Assembly (NCBI GenBank): GCA_008508345.1
Contig: QNGE01000291.1
Location: 146,810-210,809, forward strand
Source of the DNA: Paragonimus westermani
Lineage: Eukaryota > Platyhelminthes > Trematoda > Plagiorchiida > Troglotrematidae
Length of the DNA: 64,000 bases
Direction of reading: 5' to 3'
Shown: positions 27,701 through 39,700 of the stretch, one piece after another
How the letters are laid out: the number at the start of each line of letters is the position of its first letter
How positions within the stretch are numbered: position 1 is the stretch's first letter
Made by a program: the position numbers and the translations under genes
Notes under the pieces: model-generated
Seen by the model: the letters and a program-made list of their open reading frames with translations, nothing else
Databases searched by the model: none
Told to the model about the DNA's origin: nothing

Positions 27701-30700
27701 ACAAAGGGACTCATGAGCTACCAAGACTGGACGAAGGAGATACCGTTTGGATTCAGCCGTTCGGTATGGGCTTTGACAGATGGGCCCCAGGGATTGTGGA
27801 AGTCGAGACGGTGAGCGTTCTTGTGTGGTACGCACAAATCACGGGACATTAAGGAGGAACAGAGCGCACCTACGAAAACAGGAAACGACGAACACAAGTT
27901 CCGGAGCAGGTGAATCCAGTTCCACTGAAGAGAACGAGTTCGTTCTACGAAACCGAAGAATACCGAAGTATCTTTAAAAACGGAAGGATGTGGTGGAGTG
28001 CAGCCAATCGTATACGCCATATCTGCATTGGCCAATCAGATTGTTCAACAGTGACCTATATCTATAGTATCCCTAACAGACTAGATGAGATGTTGTGTGT
28101 GGTGTAGTGAACACACATCTTGCTCTGAACCTGACTTGTTCTACACGATGCACACTCAAAGTGTGCAGAACTTTTTCTCATGCGAACGGCTACAACATCA
28201 ACAACCATTTCTCATCTCTGACGATTGATTGCCTAATTTGGGGTTCGGAAAGTGTTACTAAAGGACAGTGGATCACAGTTCAGTTCACTGGAATTCCGAG
28301 CATGTTGTGTCAGCAACGGCGTTGATCACGTATTCACGCCAGCACATCACGCACAGTCTAATGGCCGAGCGGAGAGATTTGTAGATATGTCTAAGAAGAC
28401 CTTACATAAATGGGAAGGAGAAGGTGAATTGGGGGAAAGGACTAGTGTTTTCCTGAGGGCCCACAGTTAACCCAACAATCATGAAACAACAGTCACCGGC
28501 TGAAGTATTTGTGGGACGGCAGTTACGAGTTCCACTTGACGCTATACAGCCAAGGAGCAATCCAACGGAGGGAAATAGGCCGATGGGGGCACTGTTCTGT
28601 AGGCGTTATGGAGCACGCCCGAGATATTTCCGACGAGCAGATGTAGTCTTTGTGCGGAGTATGCGTCACACTGGGGAAGTTTGGCTACCAGACCTAACTG
28701 TCAATCGTAAGGGTAATGTTGTCTATTTGGTAAGAGTTGGAAACTTCATCTGGACACGTCGCGCAAATCACTTGTGACAACTAGCTGACAGCTAGCCACG
28801 GATGCCAACCGACCAACAATCAACTACCCCCTAACTTAGTGCTAGTTACATTCTCGATAACGCCAACATGCCAAGCACCCCCAATCGCCTCTGACACTGG
28901 GTCTTTGCAGGTCTGATCGTGTTCGTCAACCAATCAAACCTTTATGCGTTAACCTCAGAAAACATTCTTATGACGTGTGGCTGACTCGTTTTTGTTAAAA
29001 AGGGATGCTGTGGATGCACTTCCACTGTTGCAGATGGTCAATCTGCTTTTATCCTGTCATCTGCTTATTTGTCTTACCGGTTGTTTGTGTTCCGGCCAAA
29101 TTGGATCAATAGATTTCGGCCTTCTGATTGGTTGATTGTCAGACTGGTCACATTAATGGCTAACGTGACGTTCGTTTTGGTCACCTGCTGAGTGGTAGAA
29201 ATCCAGCGTAGTACGCCCTAGTGTTATGGTTCCGCACTGCCAGTGGAGTTATAACATCATTCGAAGGTTGCGTAATGTATGTAAAACCCAGCTGGCTTCA
29301 TCCCTCGCTTATTTATAGTATTCGTTGCGTTCAACTCGGCTTGATCGATGACATGTGTGATTTGTTCAACGTGACCAGATCAGTGAGTTTTATGTGATCG
29401 TTCATTACCAGTACGTGCTACGATGACTGATGCATTACTGCCAAAAACATTGCTTTCAATGTTGTTCCGGTTATTTGAATCTCAGGACGGCGGTGACAAT
29501 CATTACGCTTACCGTACGGTTTCGTCCATCCCCTCAACAACCTCGTTTCAGCACTATTCAACTGAAGTTCAAAGTCTCCACCTGTTTTCTCCGCGTGTTG
29601 ATCGCTGTTATTCTGTCCGATCTAAGACATAAACACTGATAATCTGTTTGTTCACACGTACTCATAGTTCGGGCGATTCGATTCACTGGGTGAGTTGAGC
29701 GTGACCACACGGTAAGCTAACTGATGGTAATTCATCGAGTTGAGAGGCCGAAATTCAGGTTCTTTGGGACACTGCAGTTGTATTTGTCTGGTACACGATA
29801 GCATGCAGGTTAAAGAATATGCAGTGTCATTCAATTAAGGAATAGAATCTATAGCATTCCAGATTGACTTTCAGGAAAGATGCCAGTCAAGCTGATTTGA
29901 CCATACCTGGGGGTTTATTCATCTGAATCAATAAGGTATTATTAGGAAACATCCGTGGTTAATTTGGATGTTGTTTTGAGAGAGCAGTTGCATCCGTGCT
30001 GAATCCGATATTGGGTTAAGCCGTTCGCAATAGCGGTTGTCATAGCCACTCCTCCATTGTGGCTATGTTTACCGGTTCTGACCTCGGATAAAATACGTGC
30101 GGGCTCTGTGTCGCCCATGTGTGAATGGTCACTGTGCAATGTCTGCAATGTGGTTCAGTTGAGTGTACATTTGCAAAATGCAAACGTAACGAAATCTAGC
30201 AATCAGTCAAACTGTCCCTCCCACTGACTGTATTATGTATATGTCTTGAGAACGATCGGTTAAAGCGGTTAATTTCATAATGGTGTATAGATGGTTGCTA
30301 AATCGTTGCCCTTGTTGAAGATCAATGATTTACCAAGACAAGCAGATTTCTTCCAGCATGTGTTTTATCCGTTACGAACGTTGTCCTCCCCCCTGGCTTC
30401 TTACTCATCGAGGATAGCACTGGTAAACATGTGAACAGCGTAGGTGGGCTGTACTGTTCACTGATTGGCACAGGTAGTTGCGCTTGAACCTGGCTCGGCG
30501 CTGGCCTCAAAGACTGGTATATAGGTTCAAGGCTAAAGGTCCAGATCATCCGTATCAATGCATTTTACCATTCTTGCTTCCTAGCGACCATCTATTGTTC
30601 TACGAGACCATCGTTAAAGACGGGCTGCGGAAATGGCCTTGAATATCATCAAATAAATTAGCCATAGCTGAACTGCCGTTCTAGTTACAGTCTACTCAAG

Positions 30701-33700
30701 GAAACAAAGTTTTAAAAGGATTTTCGGAGAAGCAACCGATAACCCCAAACAAGGTAGCATTCTATTAATTAGTTACGCTGTCTGATAAGGATTTTCGAAA
30801 CTCAACTGGATGGAACGCAAAGCATTTAGGTTGGGGTTAACGTTAGATTGATTCATATAGATAACACAGTTTACTGGCCTCAAGAAATAAATTTTCAACT
30901 GTTTATTTACTTACATATCCCATAACCACCAAACTTAACCTAATGGGTTTGAGCGATACTTTAACAGTGGTCCTTATGTACTCCATTGGGAATTTAGTGA
31001 ACGGTCGTAATCGGCACCAACTGAACTCAACTGAACTGTTACTTCAGTTTCATGATTAATTCAAAAACAATAAGGCTGGGTTTGTATAGAAATCGAACTA
31101 AATACGGAACAATGGACGAAGAGTAGAACCGGGTGCCTGCGAACAAATACTTTTATTGGGATCTAGCAGAGATTGTAAAAACACAAATGTGTGGTTCGAA
31201 ACGGTGAGTCCTTTCGAGTCATTTAAATGCGTTAACCAGATGACACAAATTATAAAAATTCATTTCACACATTCCCTTCACTCGTAAACATGTGTGACTT
31301 GCATGAGAAGAAAACCACCGGAATTAACTGAACCGGCTTGATGTATGAATCGGGTTAGATTTTGAGTGATGCCCACAGCTAGCCTGACGGCAAGCACAAC
31401 GTGACGGCGAACATTTCACCAAATGCATATGCTCTAGATAATGACAAACCTTTCTTGTTACTGACAGTGTGATTAATAGAAGAGTGTACAGAAAGCCCAC
31501 TTGGGCGAGGCAGTATGTTTGTTTCAAAACTTTACCATCGGTGTCGTTCAAACCTAGTCTTGTTGAAACCCTCGTCAGTAGGATTCACAGAATGTCTGAA
31601 TCTGAGCCAATCGAGGAATACTAAACGTTTATCCACCAAACGCTTGTGAGCAATCGGTTGCCACCTACGCTTTCTTTCGAACTACTCTAAAGAAGCTTCA
31701 AAATGGTGAGTAGCAGAAACACTGGCTTGCCAACCGTATGTATAACGTTACCATATGAGGGTGAGGATGTAAACATCCGCAACCAACTTAGGCTAGGATG
31801 TGCTGTCAAAGCTGCATACGGCTGCGGCAGAACCAAGACTGATCAACCAAGCGATCAACCCAAGCGACTCGCTTGCCATCCATAATATTATATATAAAAA
31901 TTCACTAATAGGTGTGAAGTCAATTACATCCACCAAACGGCGCGAATGTTTGTAGCGCGCATGTCGGAGTTCGTACGAAAGCGTTTAATCAACAATAAAA
32001 CTGACAATTTCTACTCTTCTCTCACAGAACAGCCGAAAAAACAAAATGTGTTGTTCAAATGGAGGAAGCTTTTCGTGTGTTGTATTGTCTAACCAATGAA
32101 CATACCTTGGCTTTTACCGAAGCTGTTTCGATACAGTTTCATAGATTTGCTCTTCTTGTACAGAAGCGGATGACAGTTAAACTATCAATGTAGTGCTATT
32201 GAGGGTTGTTAATCGTGAGTGTGTGTTAGTGTTGTTATTGTTTATACCAATAACGTAGGTTCACGCCGTTTTCTATCCCCTTGACAATGGGCAACAATTG
32301 TCTTAAGGCCCTCCCTAGGACTACCTATTGGCTTACGTATATTTCCGTGTACGTCACTGTTAGTACCGTTGTATTGTTAGCACTGTTAGTTCTTCATGGA
32401 GCCTGGTTTAGAACTGTGATTTTTTAAAATTCATCTATTCGAACGTTGACTGGTTTAGTGTCGGTTCTGTAGTATTCTTACTGCAATCAATGGCTCACTC
32501 CTATTTCACACCTATTTGTATTAATGCATGTCTCTTGTTCACAATCCTTGCATCGTTATCGATGAGACTGGTTAACACGTCTGTGTAGAATACATCTAAA
32601 GTAACCTAACTTGTGTGTTCCAACTTCAACCGCCGAAATAACTGCTCTAGACTTTAGTAGACAATTTTTTCAATCGTGAACGAACTGATGTACAAATGGT
32701 ACGCCTAAGATCTATTGTTGTTTGGGGAAAATAAGGGGCAAATTTAAAAGCAAACCAAGCTTTTAACTCCGTCCACACAAATCTTCCAGTGTCGTATGAA
32801 TACGAACGAGGGATGGGCTTACGTTTATTGGACATCCTGATTACACACAGTTTTGATGGATCTGCTGAACGTGTAATGCACCACAAGTCAACAACCGGGG
32901 CAGTACGTGGATTTCATAAGTTTTGCTCCTATTGTATCTCAAGGGTCACTGATAAATAAGTTGTTTTACAGAACGTCATGAATATAATTCGGTGATAGGC
33001 CACAGGCTGAGCAGAAAGGTTTGCATGAAGCTGTCCACACCAAACATTTCCCCATACGTTTTGTACGGAAGTAGTGTAAGCTTTCCACACCGCCGACACT
33101 GCGACCGACTGGTGTAAGGTGCGAGGTGGTCAGATAATGACCTGGCGTAGGGAAATGAAGGCGTTCACGAAGGGGTTGGCCACTGTGGGTCGTGTTCGTC
33201 TCCTGGGATGGGGCCCTCGCGACTCACAGAGTCGGTGGCTAGAGACTTTAGGTGAGATGGCGACTAATCGAGCCCGGTGACGTGAATGTTGTTGTTGTTT
33301 GTCCGAGTTGTCTGTGAAATCCGTAAGGAAGCTGTCTTACTGATGACGCCTTACTTTCACTTGCAGTTTGGTTGTTTGTTTGCAAGGTGTAGGTACCTTG
33401 ATGTTGAATGTTTGAATATAGACGTAGTTATTTTCAGTAGCTAGGTCCCTTCCCGTCCCCTTCTTTTTCCTTCTCTCTTTCTATATACGGTTTGCTTGTT
33501 CTTCATGGTTGTGTGGCAGTTAAACATTGATGTGAACCACTGATGTATTGCTGTCTATGATGAGGATGATGATGATGAGTGTAGGCTTGCTCCTTCGGAA
33601 AGTGCAATTGTGAAAATTCTCAAAGAAGCTGTCTACACCAGACAGCTTTTCAAATGTGACAATTTGATGAACGATTTTATGAAGATTAGCGTCACTTCGA

Positions 33701-36700
33701 AACACCTTTATGATGCAACAAAACTTGTTCTACTCTCAAAATCCAATAGGTTGCCTCTGCTCCCGGTCAAAAAGTAATGACCTATGTTTTCCACCAATCA
33801 CTGTGTCTATCATTTGCCATTTGCTTGGGCAACATCCATATTGATAGCATAGAACGAACGCTTGGAACTAGGAACCAGGTGCGTGCCCCAGATATACACA
33901 GTATTAGCCCACCCACTAGTGTGTGATATTCGGTGATGACAAAGCTCCGGTTCATCCACTTCAAAGCACTTTTCAACCGCAAGTCACACTGTCAACATTG
34001 CATTGTCTTGTTGAGTGTGCACACTTCACAAATTCTCGAGAATTCCGAAGCCTCATTTATAAGCCGTCGGCAGTCGATTCTATGCTCAATCTTTGCTTGC
34101 CATGAATTTAGCTAAGTATCGTTCACGATCCAGCTCGGCCTGTGCTTTTAACCATTTCATTAAGTCGTGTTCTTTGTTTCACTCATCACACGTTGATGTT
34201 TGAAGGGAATGTGCGAAATGAGTTCCCAGTGTGAGTGAGTTTTGTTAAGTAGGATGTCTCAGGCCATACACCGGTTTCTGTCCACTGGGCATATGCAGTC
34301 GTGGGTATGTTTGTTCTTTTAAGTCATTGTATTGTAAGACGTTTGATGCGCTTTTTTTCCCTGTAGAGAACGAACTGCAAATCCCTCTTTTGAAGATACC
34401 TCGTGATTCTCGACCAAGAGTAATTTGGATATCCAGATACCTAGACCTTTCTTCAAACCGGTTTTTCTAATATCCATTATGATCTAAGCATCGTTCATTG
34501 CGGATGCACTCCCAGAGTCTCCAGGATGTGTGATCTACATACTTACTACCACTGGAAAAGTTTAGGCCCCGGTACTACTTCCAGCACTTCATTCTATCAA
34601 GGTCAAGTCGTGGCGCCCTAACGTATGATAAACGCGAAAGCGAAGTCCACAGAGGAACACGAATGGCACATTGCGTAATACACAGCACAGCACAGCCATA
34701 GTGAGGAAACAAAGTTTACGTTACAGTCAGTCATCCTGTTCACTGTGTTCTTCAGTCACACAAAAAGCATATGTCTGAAATGGGAATGAGGAACATGGCA
34801 TCAGCCGTAGTTCACATTCTAAGAACGCGCTGACTTGGGTGCGGATGTCTCTTGTAGTAAAACCACTGGCGTTGCAGCTTTCAAGTTCATTGCCGGAAAC
34901 AAGATTAACAGTAGGGGATCTTCCAGAGGGTCTGGTGCGGACTCCTGAGGAACCCTGTTTGGCACCTGGACGCAGTTTTTATGCTAGTCATTTTATTGTC
35001 GAGGAAGTACGTTCACCAGAGTAGAATTTACGATTTTCTGCAGGACACGAACGAAAGTTCTGGTGGAATAAAAGATAACATCCACGATGAAACCATTGCT
35101 TTTGGCATCCGCGAATAAAATTCAACAATGGTACATCGTATCAGGCGCTCTATAATTTTGCATAAGATGCTAATGAGGCCGAAAGATAGCAGGATAACTT
35201 TTCTTATACATGACATATGCTTCTTCCAATGCCCTGTGGGAGTGTCAATCCGGTATGGCTTGTGTGTTCTGTGGTAGAAGTATGTTATGTGAACTATAGG
35301 TTAGGCTTAGTGATGAGAAACGAACGAATGTCCGCTTGAAAGTTATAATGCTTCCACCTATTCTGTTGTACAGAGTGACTTTCTTTCAGTGCACTCATGC
35401 TATTTAACCGGCTGGGCAAATTGGACAGCTTTTCTGCCGCTGTACAATCAATATATCCACGTACGCAGTCGTTCTGTACTATTGCTCATTGTTCACAATC
35501 TTCAGCATAGGTGACTTCCAAATTTGTGTGATTCTTTCCGTAATTGTCACCTAACCCATGCGGTTGAATGATTTGGTGGTCTTCCAGATTGACTAACATT
35601 GGTAACCCGGGCACATCTTTTGTTGTTTAAAGCGAAACGGCTTTTCATTTCTCCAAAACAACCAGGCTTAGCACTTCAGTTAAAGTCGATCAAAATAGAC
35701 CAGAAAGACGTCATTTATTTGTTATATCTCCATGTGATCCAACAGATAAAGGTTCAGTTGTTGTCAGTAGCTTTTTTCTACGATGTTCTCTGATATTCTG
35801 AGGCACTCCAAACACTCAGACATCGTTGCACCTGTTGGTTATACGAGCGCAAAACTCCGTCTTATTGCTCCAGGCAAGAAACGGCGGGACAATACCTTTG
35901 GCGCCCGTGTGCGACTCACTGACAGTGGCGCCCGACATTTATGATTGTGCACCACACAGGTTCCCTATATCGAGTGCCGCATTTAAGCACAAAAGACGGC
36001 GAAGCATCAGTTAGAGACCACCCTGCTCAATCTAACCATGAGCACAAACTGCTCATGGCCGTCAGCCGTCGTTGGCGCTACTCCATTAAGAATTGTCGTT
36101 CATTTTATGGGCAACCACCTTGACTCACATCATGCGTTGTTCGTGCCCGTTTTGTTTTATGGTTTACTCAGAGGTCATCTGCTCACAAACATAAGGTGCT
36201 CAATTAGAAATTGAACGACGACGGTATACGAAACGCCTATCAAACGTCACTGACAGTTAAACTGTCAATCACAACAGTGGAGTGACATAATCGAGCGCTG
36301 GGCAAATATCTCAGCGACTGTCCGAACCTCTTGTGGTATGTGTTGTATACGCATCAAGTACGCCTGTGTGCCCCATACCTGTGCCAGGACTTAAGCTGCG
36401 TCCCGATTGGCCGCATCTTCAACGACCAACGGCCAATCCGTCTACACACCTAAAAATGTCGCTACCGCTTGTGAATGGGCCAATACCGCGTTTGCTTCTA
36501 CTGAGTCACGTGTTCTATCTACCGCTGTTATCGGCTGTAAGGTTTATTGTTGATTGCACCCGAATAGGAATACAACACTGGCGTGGCGTTAAACGAACCT
36601 GTTCGATGGCCTCTGATCTGCAACCTCCCGAATCCTATTGGCGTGATGCTGCCATACAGCCAACCGAAAGTGACTGGACACAGTGGAAAACCACATTTAC

Positions 36701-39700
36701 AAATTACTTGGATTTGCTACCGACTGGTACTACTTACAGTGAAAACCAGAAGTTAAAGCTGCCTCGTCATTTGCTGAGCATTGAAAGATAACGTCACTTC
36801 GACGCACTTGACTTGTTGTCGAAAATTCCGTTAATCGATGCTCTCGCTACACTTGACCGAAAATGGGGATGCAGAACGAGCGTATTCACAGGAAGGTTGA
36901 AACATGACGCTCTGGAACAGTTGGAGCAGTTTATGTCCCGTCTTACCCGAGCAGTTCGACCATGTGGTTATTCAAGCATCCCAATGAATAAGCTCGAAGG
37001 TGTTATGCTGACCCAACAATTCATCGCCGAAATGAAAGATAATCGCATCCGTGAGTCATTACTTGCCGAGGATACAGCGAAGTTATCCTGAGACCGAGCT
37101 GTTAGCCTTGCCAGGATTAAGTCGTCAGCAGTTGAACATTCCAGAGTGTTCGATGGAAAAACTGATAGTCTTGACGTTCATTTCCCTCACCATCGACGAC
37201 TTCCCCAATGTGTTATCGTTGTGGTAGCAGCCGGCATAAGGTAGACTGTCAGACATGCCCGGCTCATGAATTTGACTGCATGTGCTGCGGCAAACGAAGC
37301 CATTTTACCCTATGTTGCAGATTCCGTCAAGTAGCGCAAGTGAGTCAAGATACTCCGGGTAATGACTCGCCAGCGTTATTGACAGAACACATTTACTCGA
37401 TAAATAATTCTACCGACACTGTGAAACAAAAGCACAGATTTTCGGAGTCCAAGATCCCTTCACCGGACATTCGAACAGTGGCTGTTTGTGCACACTGCCG
37501 TAGAACAACTGTTGAAATGGAATTTGTTTCTGCTTCTCCAATAACAATAATCCCTTCAAGTTTCTATGACAGGAATTTAAGTGATTTGCCCTTATATCCC
37601 TCGGCACATGCGTTTAACAGTTACTCAAATGCATGTGTTCATATTAGAGGTTTCATTGTGGTGGATCTATACCTCGAATCATCATTGGCAACTGTTGCCG
37701 TGTGTCACTTCTTCGAACAATCGAGCTCTGTTCGGTCTTAATGCAATGGTGGCCCTGAAAGTAGCACCTTCTATTGATCGTATGAGGATTATGACAATCA
37801 GCACATTGACCCTGGGAAATACATACCCCAACTTAATCAAAGAAGCTATTGGCCGAATACCACTTGCTGCTCACCGGCTATGTCTCAAGGAAGGGGAACA
37901 ACCATATTCTGTAACACAACCATGCTTGATTCCTCTGGCCAAGCGAGAATCAGTGACTACTACCATAGAGGAAATGGTTTCGAATGACTTAATCGAACAA
38001 ATCAGTTGTTCCGAATGGGTTTACCCTATGGTCACTGTGTTCAAAAAATACAGCACGGTGTGAATATGCAATGATTTGAAAGCTCTAATTAGTCAAGTTG
38101 TGGTGGATAAATTCATGATTCCAACGGCCGATGGGCTACTGGCCAAGGTGGCTGGCGCTCTTTTCCTCTTAAAGTTGGATTTAAAAAAATCATTCTTCCA
38201 CATACCACTAACGCCAGAATCCAAGCACCTCATAGCCTTCATAACATCCAGTGGGCTTCACCAGTAGAAAGTCTCGCCGATGGGCCTTGGTTTAGCACCA
38301 GCTGCTTGGCAAAAGTCCATGAACCACAAACTAGCTGAGCTTCCCGGACAATTCCTTTATATGGACGACATCTGTGTATTTGACCCCACTCTCTTTACAT
38401 GCAGTGTTAGGACTACTGGATAAACTTGATCTTCGATTAAACCTTGCAAAGTGTAAATTTGATGCTCCTTAAATCGAATTTTTGGGACACCTCGTATCTA
38501 CTGATGGGATCCGGCCAAACGTTGAAAACACTCGAGCCATTACAGAGACTCCTGTTCCAAAGAATACAGCGGAAATTAAGCACTTCTTAAGTAGGTGTTC
38601 ACATAATCTGCACTATCTACCAGACTTTGCCACTTTGGTGGAACCATTGCGTACGTTGACAAAGGAGAAAACCTCTTTTGAACAGAAATCATCACAACTG
38701 TCCGCGTTCGGTGTGATAAAAAGACGGATTGTATCCACTCCTGTTATGGCGATTTTCGACGAGCGATGCCCCACGTTCGTTTCTGGAGACGCATCAAATA
38801 TTAGCCTGAGGGCGATCTTATCACAGATACAGAACGATCAGGACAAAGTGATTGCATATGCTTGCCGGAAGCTTTCAACTGTGGAAATGTCGTATTCGGC
38901 TGGCGAAAGGGAAGCCCTCGCCATCGTTTGGCTTGGTGAGGAATGGCACTTTTTCTCATTCGGACGTTTGTTCACAACTCACACATATAATGCTATACTT
39001 ACAACCCTACTAAGCAGAAGGGCGAATGAACTCAAACCGTTGAGAATAAACCGCTGGTACGCTAGGATATTAAATTACGACTTTCAGATTAAATTCCGTC
39101 CAGGCCGCGAGTATCAAACTGCTGACGGAATTTCATGACTTCCGTTGTATGTAACTGACTACAAGGAAGAAGAGGAAGAGAAGTTTTTGATCTCTGCATT
39201 CACTCCTTATGAATTGCCAGCCATCAACAAACAGAAACTTCAGTCGGCAAATGAGAGCAATGGAGACCTGAGAGAAATCAGCCGAGACAGGTCGAGATCA
39301 CTGAACTCATTAAACCTGCAAGGCGATATTTTAGATTACTGATGAGTAGTCGGGGATTTGGTTTATTTTTAAGTTGACCATCANTAAAAGTTCCAAGCCA
39401 GTTGACGCACGAGTACAGCCTCTCGTCTACCCAAGGAGACCTTGGTCCAAGATTGCCACTGACATCATGCGCCCATTCAGTTGCGCTCCTCAACACCAGA
39501 AGAACTGCTTGGTCGGCAGATGTTTTTACGGCAAATGGCCTGAAGTCCAGCTTTGTGGTGAAGTTTCTACTGCCGGTATCATACGTTGGTTGAGAAATCT
39601 GTTCGCCCGCTTCGGGCTCCCGGAAGAAATCGTGACGGACAATGGACCACAGTTTGAACAAAACCGTTAGAACACGAAAACTGGCAGATGCAAGCATTTC

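Noticed and set aside
34839..35024. Extra TBC1D31 exon or separate gene
   Set aside because: The 61-codon frame looks plausible, but the preceding and following TBC1D31 exons already join without missing residues, and no splice sites or family match support it.
39330..39360. CTGATGAG box in the SINE tail as another hammerhead
   Set aside because: On one strand the SINE tail contains CTGATGAG, but no GAAA box or matching stem I follows (the next bases are GATTTGG).
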